A stretch of 64,000 nt of DNA from Blastococcus sp. KM273128 (GTDB taxonomy: Bacteria > Actinomycetota > Actinomycetes > Mycobacteriales > Geodermatophilaceae), in assembly GCF_021698975.1 (NCBI RefSeq), contig NZ_SSXA01000009.1, forward strand, positions 1 to 64,000, written 5' to 3'. Positions 51,993 through 59,775 of the stretch are shown here, one piece after another. The notes below the pieces were generated by a model. It was not told the origin of the DNA. It did no database searches and saw only the letters and a list, made by a program, of their open reading frames with translations. The stretch's first letter is position 1. Each line of letters opens with the position of its first letter. A program made the position numbers and the translations under genes.

Positions 51993-52295
51993 GTGGAGGC
52001 ACTCCGACGTCACTCGAACAACTACGGAGCCGTCCAGCGGGTCGCACGGTTGACGAAGCACCTGGCGAAGCCACCCACTGAGGAGCCGTTAGTGACTCCG
52101 CGGCCGGGCTATCAGCCAACCAAGCTCAGTCAGCGGCTGTCGGCAGAGACCGTGGCGGCCATCGTGGCGATGTACGAAGGCGGTGCGACGACTCGGGAAG
52201 TAGGCGAGCGCTTCGGTCTCGCTCACAGCTCCGTCAACAAGCTCTTGCGCCGCAGTGACGTCGATATGCGAAGACGAGGTCCGCGCGACAGATGA
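51993..52295 (+). CDS. Small helix-turn-helix protein, copy 1
   Basis: A 100-residue protein, GTG 51993. An N-terminal signature LRRHSNNYGAVQRVARL is followed by YQPTKLSQRLSAETVAAIVAMYEGGATTREVGERFGLAHSSVNKLLRRS, a resolvase-type HTH (HTH_7-like) with a basic C-terminus. Copy 2 at 52973 is about 75-80% identical. Two 10-base direct repeats TCTGCGAAGA (51954-51963 and 51976-51985) stand in its promoter area. Likely a DNA-binding regulator; its partner may be the convergent kinase gene. Confidence 0.75.
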   Translation: MEALRRHSNNYGAVQRVARLTKHLAKPPTEEPLVTPRPGYQPTKLSQRLSAETVAAIVAMYEGGATTREVGERFGLAHSSVNKLLRRSDVDMRRRGPRDR

Positions 52296-52316
52296 GGTCG
52301 GACAGGACCAGCATGC

Positions 52317-52865
52317 TTAGACGAGCAGATCGCCCTTGGCGACTCGCTCTACGATCAAACTGACGGCTGCCGCGGCGTCGATGTAGTCGCGCAGGATATG
52401 CCGAGCATCGAGTTCAGCGTTGGCGAAGTCGTTGTACATGTGCCGGGTTGCCGCCAGGTCAGTAAAACCATGGCCTTCACGGTGCTGTACTCGCGCCAGG
52501 CATTCCGCTTCACTGGGCAGTAACACCACGTAGTGGAAACTTTCGAGATTCGTCGCTGCCATGAATCTGGATAGAAACCAAGGGCCAACCACGCCGTCGT
52601 AAACGACCGTCCGCTGGCCTGTCGCCAAGCGTCCAGCCGCAGCACCCGCTGCGGCTATGACGGCTTCGTTTTGAAGATGTGCTGCCGGTTCCCATGGTGG
52701 AATGGCCCCGTTGCGCAGGAATGCGAAGAAGTCATCACCCGCCATCAAGGCACTAACAGGGAACCGACTGGCGAGTTGTTCGGCAACGGTCGATTTGCCA
52801 GCACCTGGCGGGCCGGTCACGACTATTAGCTGTGGTGCCTCCTCTACGTTGGACTGTGCATTCAT
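52317..52865 (-). CDS. P-loop kinase-like ATPase
   Basis: AAA_33/zeta-like P-loop protein, 182 residues. Walker A is GPPGAGKST at 18-26; an acidic motif GDDFFAFLRNGAIPPW lies where a catalytic base and lid would be, and YDGVVGPWF resembles a Walker B. Such proteins can be nucleotide, sugar or toxin-type kinases; the substrate is unknown. It is convergent with the HTH gene (22 bases apart). A shorter copy of its C-terminus lies at 53295-53471, convergent with the second HTH copy, so the pair was duplicated. Confidence 0.75.
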   Translation of the reverse strand: MNAQSNVEEAPQLIVVTGPPGAGKSTVAEQLASRFPVSALMAGDDFFAFLRNGAIPPWEPAAHLQNEAVIAAAGAAAGRLATGQRTVVYDGVVGPWFLSRFMAATNLESFHYVVLLPSEAECLARVQHREGHGFTDLAATRHMYNDFANAELDARHILRDYIDAAAAVSLIVERVAKGDLLV

Positions 52866-52972
52866 ACAACAATGATAGCAAAGGTGCCCATGTTTTAATC
52901 CTGAACTTCTCGGGCCACATGTCGCCAGCGTGAGACCGGCGGTTCGAGTAAGAAGTCTTAGGTATCAGTTTG

Positions 52973-53275
52973 GTGGAGGTACTCCGACGTCACTCGAACA
53001 GCTACGGGGCTGCTCAGCGGGTGGAACGACTGACGCAACACCTGAGAAGGCAGCCTGCCGCGGGGACGTCCGGAACACCGCGGCCGATCTATCAGCCAAC
53101 CAAGCTGAGCAGCCGCTTGTCAGCAGAGACGGTGGTGGCCATCGTGGCGATGTACGAAAGCGGCGCGACAACTCGGGATGTTGGCGAGCGCTTCGGTCTG
53201 GCTCACAGCTCCGTCAACAAGCTGCTCCGCCGCAACGGAATCGCTATTCGGAGGCGAGGTCCGCGTGGCAATTAA
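52973..53275 (+). CDS. Small helix-turn-helix protein, copy 2
   Basis: A 100-residue paralogue of the HTH protein at 51993, with the same LRRHSNSYGAAQRVERL start and the HTH SAETVVAIVAMYESGATTRDVGERFGLAHSSVNKLLRR. The GTG at 52973 matches the start of copy 1; TTG 52970 is also in frame. The upstream sequence differs from that of copy 1, so the repeat unit begins near the start codon. The neighbouring convergent kinase is reduced to a remnant. Confidence 0.75.
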   Translation: MEVLRRHSNSYGAAQRVERLTQHLRRQPAAGTSGTPRPIYQPTKLSSRLSAETVVAIVAMYESGATTRDVGERFGLAHSSVNKLLRRNGIAIRRRGPRGN

Positions 53276-53294
53276 GATGCGGCAATCGGCATGT

Positions 53295-53471
53295 TCAGAT
53301 GATTAAGTTGCCCTTGGCTACTTCCTCCATGATCCAACTCGCGGCTGCCTCGGCATCGGCATAGTCGTGCAAAACATGTCGGTCATCGATCTCAGCGTTA
53401 GCGAGGTCGTTGTACATGTGTCGGGTCGCTGCCAGGTCCGTAAGGCCATGACCCTGACTGCAGACACGGGC
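53295..53471 (-). pseudogene. Kinase C-terminal remnant (second copy)
   Basis: In the minus frame from the TGA at 53295-53297 upward the sequence reads GHGLTDLAATRHMYNDLANAE, then HVLHDYADAEAAASWIMEE, aligning with the kinase at 52317 (GHGFTDLAATRHMYNDFANAE; HILRDYIDAAAAVSLIVERV). Similarity stops near 53471 at ARV, where unrelated sequence takes over, so the first two thirds with the P-loop are lost. It lies directly before the Mrr-like gene. This also explains the 300-base gap. Confidence 0.8.
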
Positions 53472-53583
53472 CTGAGGGATAACCCCGCCAACCCGGCCCC
53501 TGGAGTCGCGCTACGAGGGTCCCGGAGCACCACGCCGGAGCGACGGAACAGCCCTCGCCGCGAAACATGCGATAATAGGGGTG

Positions 53584-54393
53584 ATGACCGAGGACGATAC
53601 CCCAGACCACGAATTAGAAGAACCGGCATCGGACGACGATGCGGGTAGTCCCTTGCTGAGCTCCGTGAGCTTCGAGGGTTTGGACGCTACCGACTTCGAG
53701 GACTTCTGCCACGACCTCCTCATCGCACAGGGCTTCGTCAACGTCGACTGGCGAAAGGGCACGCCGAAACAAGCAAGTCCTTCGGACCGCGGTCGGGATC
53801 TTGTCGCTCAGTTAGAGCGTCGCGACGTAGACGGACACGTTTATCACGAGACGTGGTTCGTTGACTGCAAGCACTACAAGACTGGGGTGCCGCCAGAAGC
53901 GCTGCAAGGGCTGGCTACGTGGGGCCTGACTGAGCGCCCAGATGTTGCCCTGGTGATCGCGTCCGGCTTCCTGAGCAACCCCGCGAAGGACTGGATCGCA
54001 CAGTATCAGACCAATAATCGACCGCCGTTCCGTTTTCGTTATTGGGAACGGCCGCAGCTCAGCGGCATGATAGCCAAGGATCTCGATATCGCTTGGCAGC
54101 ACAGCGTATCCGTCTCGTCGCTCCGGTCCATCGCTGACATCATGACCGCCGAGAATGAGATGTTTGAGAAGGTTTGGTATGGACGCAAGCCGCAAGACGG
54201 AGACTTCGGTCGCCCAGTCCCCGAAGAGATACTTGCGGGTATGCGGAAGGCGATGGCGGACGCCGAGGCAAAGTACGGCAAGGACGAGCTGATGCGCCAC
54301 ATGGAGAGCGATTTCGCTTGGGGCATGCTGAGCGGCAAATTATCAACTTTACGCTGGGTCCTCGGTGAAGACTGGGACATGTTGGACACATAG
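53584..54393 (+). CDS. Mrr-like restriction endonuclease
   Basis: A 269-residue PD-(D/E)xK nuclease of the Mrr_cat type, from ATG 53584 (GTG 53581 also in frame). Acidic N-terminal 25 residues; then TDFEDFCHDLLIAQGFVNVDWRKG, the family's leading helix and strand; D72 in DRGRDLVA and D94-C-K96 in WFVDCKHY form the catalytic signature. The C-terminal part (105-269) has a helix-rich region without a known domain. The next gene starts 12 bases later, so the two form an operon. Mrr proteins cleave methylated DNA; here the target is unknown. Confidence 0.82.
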   Translation: MTEDDTPDHELEEPASDDDAGSPLLSSVSFEGLDATDFEDFCHDLLIAQGFVNVDWRKGTPKQASPSDRGRDLVAQLERRDVDGHVYHETWFVDCKHYKTGVPPEALQGLATWGLTERPDVALVIASGFLSNPAKDWIAQYQTNNRPPFRFRYWERPQLSGMIAKDLDIAWQHSVSVSSLRSIADIMTAENEMFEKVWYGRKPQDGDFGRPVPEEILAGMRKAMADAEAKYGKDELMRHMESDFAWGMLSGKLSTLRWVLGEDWDMLDT

Positions 54394-54405
54394 GACTGAC
54401 GCAAT

Positions 54406-55290
54406 ATGTCAAAGACTCCCGCCTCCGCTCCGCTCCGTCGCGATCTAGTCAGCCGCCGCACTCGCGAGGCTATCCGCGACACGATGAGCGGGTGGACGCT
54501 GCGAGAGATCGACCAACTATGGCAGGACGAGCTCTTTCCACCCGCAGAGGACCCTGAGCCGGTTGGCGGTCAGCGCGTCACGCGATTCCAGGGCTATCTC
54601 AACCAAGTGGACTGGACGGACGCCGCACAGGTCACCAGGGCGCTACGGGTCTTCGAGGTTGTGCTACGGCAGCTGCTCCACCCTCCGGTGGGCTACGTCA
54701 ACGTGGATGCGCTCGTGTCCCGCATCCGCCGGCTACTGGAGCGCGACGGCTACCAGCTGCACGAAGATGGCCGGCTCACCGGTGGCCCTACCGTCGTCAT
54801 AGCCGAGGACTTCCTAGCCAACCTCACGGAGCCGACGGTCATTCACGAGCACCTTGACCGCATCAGTCACGCCATCGAGAGAGATGACCCGGCCCAAGCG
54901 ATCGGCTCAGCGAAAGAGCTCGTGGAGAGCACAGCGAAGCTCGTCCTGCGCGAGCGCGGAGAGACATACAGCGACAGCGACGATGTACCGGAGCTTGTCC
55001 GCCGAGCGCAGATCGCACTAGACGTTCACCCTTCCGGCCACGCTCCCGGACCGGATGGCTCCGACGCTGTTAAAAAGATTCTTGGTGCCACAGTCGCCGT
55101 GACGGCCGGTCTGACCGAACTGCGCAACCGTGGATACGGCACTGGGCATGGTCCTGGGGCGGCGCGGACCGGTCTTGGCCGCCGTCATGCACGCTTGGCC
55201 ATCAACGCCGCTAAGACTTGGTGCGAGTTCATGCTCGACACCCTGAGTGACGACGAAGCGCCGTGGCAGCGCAAGCCACCAGCGGTCTAA
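54406..55290 (+). CDS. Abi_C (HEPN-like) domain protein
   Basis: A 294-residue protein. The C-terminal 150 residues match the abortive-infection C-terminal domain (PF14355 type): HEHLDRISHAIERDDPAQAIGSAKELVESTAKLVLRERG and then ELRNRGYGTGHGPG, a HEPN-like R-x5-H (R242, H248) pattern expected of an RNase active site. The N-terminal half (1-140) is helical and unrecognised. It directly follows the Mrr-like gene, suggesting a two-gene DNA-sensing nuclease plus RNase-type abortive system. It overlaps the convergent HTH gene by four bases. Confidence 0.78.
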   Translation: MSKTPASAPLRRDLVSRRTREAIRDTMSGWTLREIDQLWQDELFPPAEDPEPVGGQRVTRFQGYLNQVDWTDAAQVTRALRVFEVVLRQLLHPPVGYVNVDALVSRIRRLLERDGYQLHEDGRLTGGPTVVIAEDFLANLTEPTVIHEHLDRISHAIERDDPAQAIGSAKELVESTAKLVLRERGETYSDSDDVPELVRRAQIALDVHPSGHAPGPDGSDAVKKILGATVAVTAGLTELRNRGYGTGHGPGAARTGLGRRHARLAINAAKTWCEFMLDTLSDDEAPWQRKPPAV

Positions 55291-55559
55291 CCAGAGTCAG
55301 GCGAAATACGAGCAGCACCGCCCGATCGACGACGGACGCCATGCTTGTGCAGGATGTTCCGTACCGCCGAGTGCGAGCGATCCGTCAACTCAGCGATTTC
55401 CCGGAGCGAGTGGCCGGACCCGTAGCTCTGAAGACCAAACTCTTCGACCCGCTGCTGCACCGCCGGGTCCGGCCGCGGCAGGTTCGTGTTCGCAAACTCC
55501 GGCAGAGAACGCAGCTGGGGCCGCGGTCGATAGGGCACGACGATGCGATTTCCCAGCAT
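55287..55559 (-). CDS. Small HTH protein downstream of the CD-NTase gene
   Basis: A 90-residue protein with one helix-turn-helix at about 50-72 (SLREIAELTDRSHSAVRNILHKHGV). It is on the same strand as the CD-NTase gene, 43 bases beyond its stop, and convergent with the Abi_C gene (4-base overlap). ATG at 55559 has no clear SD. It could be a regulator of the CBASS-like operon. It is distinct from the two HTH copies at 52-53 kb. Confidence 0.65.
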   Translation of the reverse strand: MLGNRIVVPYRPRPQLRSLPEFANTNLPRPDPAVQQRVEEFGLQSYGSGHSLREIAELTDRSHSAVRNILHKHGVRRRSGGAARISPDSG

Positions 55560-55602
55560 TAGATGGCCAGCGGAGCAGAGTACGCCGAGGCGCTAGCTGC
55601 CA

Positions 55603-56958
55603 TCAGATCCCATGCCGCCAGTCCTTGCTCCAAATGTTCACATTCAACCAAGGACTAATGGCCACAACCGTCGCGTCGCGGACCAGAACTGCCCGCACGC
55701 GGTGGGTCCCGGTATATGAGGTGTTCTCCCAATGCACTGATTGGTCACGCGATGTCCCGCCCGTGACAGACTGCGCTTTCAGGAAGCCGCCGCGCATCTG
55801 GTCCGTCCGACTGGCCGCATGGCGGCCCGTATTGGTGACCTGCCACCAGATCTCCGAGTGTCCCGGCGACTGGTAGGTCGCTTTGAAGCGGATCTTGTTG
55901 CCGGCGAAAATGGGCGCGCCATCGTGGGTATAAGGCCGCCGCGTTTTCTCACGCTGACCGCGCTGCTGCGCTGCGGCGATACGAACGCTGTACCGATTAT
56001 CCAGGCCCAGCGTCCACCCTTGCGCCGCGAACGCCTGCTCGTGGCTGGTGTCCGCCAAGCGCAACCCCAGAGCGGCCGGACTTGGCGCCGGGAAGTCATC
56101 ACCGAGCACTTCGCGCCAAGCCTCAACGGCCTCCACGAGGTCATCCGTCGCCTGCGCCTGCACGACCCAGTCGTGCGCTTCGTTCAGTTCCCGCTTGAAG
56201 TTGTCGAAGCTCTCCTGCGTCCAGCGCTGAGCCAGATTCTCAGAGGGCAGCACCGGATTTGTGACCTGCGGCGGCGTCGAGAGCGTGGCTAGGTAGTTCC
56301 GCAGGTTGGCGATCGTGTTAGCCAAACGGGCCGCGTCATCAAGGATCATGGGCATGCTGTTGGCGACCAGCACTTGCAGCACGATGGACTTGATCGCCGT
56401 CCGGACGGTCTGCTGATCGTCCCGCCACCGTTTCAGCGCCTTGACAGTCTTGGCGTACAGCGGCCCCTGATCACGACACCAGGCGGTGTACTCGGCCGGC
56501 GCCGTGCCATGCCATCCCTCGTCACGCCGCGGCGCGTCCAGTGGTGGTGATGGTTGCCCCGTGACGCGGACCGGGACGACATCGACATGGAACTTGCCGA
56601 CGTCGTCTGGGGCGTACTCCAGGCGGATGCACGGCTTCTTCGGCACGACGCGATGGGAATAGCGCCCGTCGTTGCGAAAGACAGTCTCCATGTCGGTCAG
56701 CGCTTGGTTGGCCGACTTCGAGGACTCCACGCAGACCGCGACCAGGTCGACGTCGTACTCGCCACCTTCAAGCGGCTCAACCGCCGTCCCGTTCGGATAG
56801 GAGCCTTGTAAGAAGAAGTTGCGCTTCGGCAGGTCGTAGCGGTCGCTGAGGAAGTCAATGATGGCGTTAGAGGCACTTTCCATCCGCGACGTCTGCGGTT
56901 CACCAATGGAAATCTCTTCGTCGAATGCCTTGAAGTAACCACTGAGCTCGACGCTCAT
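55603..56958 (-). CDS. CD-NTase (SMODS) with AGS-C sensor domain, CBASS-like
   Basis: Nucleotidyltransferase of the cGAS/DncV-like superfamily, 451 residues. The catalytic signature is GSYPNGTA (G52-S53), Y-D69-V-D71 and the third acid D126 in FHVDVVPV, all intact. The C-terminal 120 residues resemble the adenylyl/guanylyl and SMODS C-terminal sensor domain (AGS-C): IFAGNKIRFKATYQSPG, IWWQVTNTGRHA, SPWLNVNI. It should make a cyclic nucleotide upon phage sensing. It overlaps the upstream one-TM gene by ATGA, the usual effector position. CBASS accessory genes (Cap2/Cap3, HORMA/TRIP13) are absent, so this is a minimal type I-like operon. Confidence 0.88.
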   Translation of the reverse strand: MSVELSGYFKAFDEEISIGEPQTSRMESASNAIIDFLSDRYDLPKRNFFLQGSYPNGTAVEPLEGGEYDVDLVAVCVESSKSANQALTDMETVFRNDGRYSHRVVPKKPCIRLEYAPDDVGKFHVDVVPVRVTGQPSPPLDAPRRDEGWHGTAPAEYTAWCRDQGPLYAKTVKALKRWRDDQQTVRTAIKSIVLQVLVANSMPMILDDAARLANTIANLRNYLATLSTPPQVTNPVLPSENLAQRWTQESFDNFKRELNEAHDWVVQAQATDDLVEAVEAWREVLGDDFPAPSPAALGLRLADTSHEQAFAAQGWTLGLDNRYSVRIAAAQQRGQREKTRRPYTHDGAPIFAGNKIRFKATYQSPGHSEIWWQVTNTGRHAASRTDQMRGGFLKAQSVTGGTSRDQSVHWENTSYTGTHRVRAVLVRDATVVAISPWLNVNIWSKDWRHGI

Positions 56959-57566
56959 GTATTAGTTCCTTGCGTGTCCTCGGCCGGCGGAGTTGGCTGC
57001 ACTGGCGGAGTGGGAGTCGGACTGGGGAGGGGAGTCGCTGGCACCGCCCGTTTGCCGCTGTTTCGCCAGACGACGGCCAGCTTACGGAAGTAGAGCGGCG
57101 ACAGGTAACTACGGACGTCCTGCAAGAACCGACCGGACTCAGCATCGAAGGTCGGGTGCTCATCCGCGGGCAGGGCGTCACCTGGCACGGGTCGCACCGG
57201 CGCCTCCCATGCCTGCCGAATTAGCTGCTCTGTGCCACCCTTGACTGCTGACACCAGCCGCTTGTAGCTCCGCTCCATGTAGCGAGACTCAGAGGCGATC
57301 CAGCCCTGGTAATACGTCAGCCGCTCCTGCAGCTCATGAAACTTGTCGACAAGTTCGCCCTCGTTGTCGGCACGACGGCGACGGACGCGGTACAGCATCT
57401 CATGCCAACCCAGCGCCGCCTTGAATGCTTCGCCGTACAGCAGGCGACGCCGCTCGCGCTTACTGGCGAAATAGGCCGCCGTAGCGGCGATTGTGGCTGC
57501 GACGAGCGTGGCCGAAGCCGCGATTCCCGCGACCAACAAAGCCCGTTCTGTCTCAGTCAATGCCAT
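56955..57566 (-). CDS. Candidate CBASS membrane effector, one TM, unrecognised
   Basis: A 203-residue protein: N-terminal membrane helix at about 9-33 (ALLVAGIAASATLVAATIAATAAYF), basic stop-transfer KRERRR, a helical cytosolic region (about 40-160) with a charged coiled-coil stretch, and a Pro/Thr-rich tail (TPLPSPTPTPPVQPTPP). It matches no effector I know (not SLATT, not Cap15, not a nuclease). The ATGA overlap with the CD-NTase gene makes it the likely effector, opening or disrupting the membrane when a cyclic nucleotide binds. A TATTCT -10-like box lies about six bases before the ATG, suggesting a leaderless mRNA. Confidence 0.65.
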   Translation of the reverse strand: MALTETERALLVAGIAASATLVAATIAATAAYFASKRERRRLLYGEAFKAALGWHEMLYRVRRRRADNEGELVDKFHELQERLTYYQGWIASESRYMERSYKRLVSAVKGGTEQLIRQAWEAPVRPVPGDALPADEHPTFDAESGRFLQDVRSYLSPLYFRKLAVVWRNSGKRAVPATPLPSPTPTPPVQPTPPAEDTQGTNT

Positions 57567-57651
57567 AGCTCTAGAATACTGCCCTCAATAGTGGACGCCA
57601 AGCACTTACTGAAGTTCGGGGCGGCCCGGGTGGTCAGTTGCCTAACACTTT

Positions 57652-59775
57652 TCAGCCCAGGAGTGTAGAGATTAACCGGTCAGCTGTCTTGTCTGCTTCC
57701 TCGACAAGGGCCTCGCTCGCGGTCGTATTGGCCGGATCTGTCAGCGCAGCCAGGATGCTGCCGCGGGTGACGGAACGAATGTCGGCAGCACCGACACGGA
57801 CGCCGCCTTCAATCAGCCGTTTCAGGCGCACCTGCGCTGCCGCAACCGCGACTGCCTTGTCGTGCGCAGGGAGATGATTTGATTCACACGGTCGGCAGAC
57901 GACAACCGAATCAAGGCTGCTGGGTTCCTTGACTCCGGCCTTAGTGATGCTCGTCGACATCTCTCCCGTGACCGGCTGGATAGCTGTCACGCGCCAGCCT
58001 GCCTCAGCCAACGAGTGCATCAGGGCAACCCAGCCTTCGACCCGTGCCTGATGGAAAGTGAAGGCTAGGAGTCCGCTGTCCTTACTGACGCGCCGACATT
58101 CCCGCCAGACCGCTGCGATGGCCCGGCCGAAGCCCTCGGCGGTCGCGCTTTGCACCTCGCCCTCGATGCGAGTGGTGCCGTAATCCGACGGATAGCCGGG
58201 GAAGGGCTTGATCTCGCGGAGCCAAGCGTGGAAGAAGTCGGCCAGCTCCGAGTAGTGGACGTTGTCCATATACGGCGGGTCCGTGATGACCAGGTCGACG
58301 GACGCATCCGGCAGGCCCGAGCGGGACGAGTCCTGAGCACGAATAAGCGCTTGGTGAGGGGCCAGGCCCGGGGCTGGCCAGGTCTCGACGAGGGAGAGGT
58401 CGGCGGCAGCCGACAGCTGCCCGCGTCGCTCAACCTTGTCACCGTCTAGCACGAGATCCGTCGGTTTGGCCTTGTGCTCATGCGCACGCAGCAACCGGCT
58501 CTTGTAAAGCGTCGAGAAGGAGCCCGACGACCAAGGTGTTCCCCACGGATGCGCTTCTAGGGCCATGCGCTCCGGCTTCAGCACATGATGGCTGAACATG
58601 TGGCGGACCGCGCCGGTGCCCTCACCCTTGAACGAGCAGAAGAGGTTATTGAACTCAAGTGTGCCGCTGAACAACGTGGCGAGGGCCTCACGTTCTGCTG
58701 CCCCAATATCGAGGCGCCGGATGGAAGCCGCGAGCAGGCCCAGGCAATACAGTTGTCGGTCGTTGAAAAAGTCGAGCCAGCGACGATAGCCCCAGCTCAT
58801 CGCCTGTCTCGTGTTGTAACCCTGATCCAGCTCGCCCTTCGGCTGCACCAGGTCGGCAGCGCGCTCCTTGAGCAGCTGACTGGCCTCGGCAGCCAGCGTC
58901 CGGTCGAAGTCGTCGACCGCCTCGTAGCGCTTGACCCCCTTTGGGGAGACAACAAGCTTCGCGTAGAGCTCCCGCTTTGGCGCGTGGCCGCCCAGCGCCT
59001 TGATAATTGTTGACTGATGGCCCTGCCGGCAGGTCATCTTGGCTCCGGTAACAGCTCCAACGTTGGAGAAAGTGTGACCGTTGGGACAGGTCTCGGCGTC
59101 GAAGTCGTAGGTGGTTGCAACCACCGCCAGGCACTCTGGGCAGACCGCTTGTGCCCGGGGGTACTTGCGGGCGTAGGCGTGCTGGGCGAAGACCTGCTTC
59201 GAGAAGAGACGAACCGGGTCATTGCATTCTGGACAATCGGCCGTCGCGACCCAGAAGTAGTACAGGACAGTTTCGCCAGACTGCGACCGGTGCAGGCGGT
59301 CGATTTCCTCGCGGCAGTCAGCCTCGATCAATTTGAAGCCGCGTTCCAGCTCGCTGAGATCCCAGCGCTGAATCGACTGACGCTGCACCAGCGTAGCGAC
59401 CGGGTTTATATCCATGCCGACAGGCGAGGCCCCAAGTTTTGCCGCCTCGAACAAGGTCGTGCCCGAGCCAGCAAAGGGGTCGAACACTACGAGGCCGGAC
59501 AGGTCACCGTCGCCGTGCACCAATGCCTCGGCCGCATCAGCGGTCTCCGTCACTGCTGCTGCGATCAGGCTCCGGAACACCGACCCCAGCCGCTGCGCCC
59601 ACCACTTGTGGGTGTGCGTGGCCGGCCGGTGCACCTCCTTGCGCCAAGACTCCGCCTCGGCCACCCGGCTGACTGCCACGGCTGGGAAGTCAGCCTCCAG
59701 AGCCGAGCTGACCGGGACCTGGGCCGCAGGACGGACAGGCTTAGTCGAGGGCAGGTCGAACAGCACATCGGTCAC
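57652..59775 (-). CDS. DNA methyltransferase with Zn-ribbon insert
   Basis: A 707-residue DNA adenine/cytosine-N4 methylase. SAM motif I is FDPFAGSGTT at 98-107; the catalytic motif IV DPPY lies at 499-502, with a long insert between carrying four zinc-type motifs: CPEC (181-184), CPEC (212-215), CPNGH (230-234) and CRQGH (249-253). N-terminal THTHKWWAQRLGSVFRSL resembles the DUF1156/COG1743 class of Zn-ribbon methylases. The start ATG 59775 overlaps the preceding nuclease gene stop, indicating a restriction-modification pair. It acts after DNA replication to protect the host. Confidence 0.87.
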   Translation of the reverse strand: MTDVLFDLPSTKPVRPAAQVPVSSALEADFPAVAVSRVAEAESWRKEVHRPATHTHKWWAQRLGSVFRSLIAAAVTETADAAEALVHGDGDLSGLVVFDPFAGSGTTLFEAAKLGASPVGMDINPVATLVQRQSIQRWDLSELERGFKLIEADCREEIDRLHRSQSGETVLYYFWVATADCPECNDPVRLFSKQVFAQHAYARKYPRAQAVCPECLAVVATTYDFDAETCPNGHTFSNVGAVTGAKMTCRQGHQSTIIKALGGHAPKRELYAKLVVSPKGVKRYEAVDDFDRTLAAEASQLLKERAADLVQPKGELDQGYNTRQAMSWGYRRWLDFFNDRQLYCLGLLAASIRRLDIGAAEREALATLFSGTLEFNNLFCSFKGEGTGAVRHMFSHHVLKPERMALEAHPWGTPWSSGSFSTLYKSRLLRAHEHKAKPTDLVLDGDKVERRGQLSAAADLSLVETWPAPGLAPHQALIRAQDSSRSGLPDASVDLVITDPPYMDNVHYSELADFFHAWLREIKPFPGYPSDYGTTRIEGEVQSATAEGFGRAIAAVWRECRRVSKDSGLLAFTFHQARVEGWVALMHSLAEAGWRVTAIQPVTGEMSTSITKAGVKEPSSLDSVVVCRPCESNHLPAHDKAVAVAAAQVRLKRLIEGGVRVGAADIRSVTRGSILAALTDPANTTASEALVEEADKTADRLISTLLG

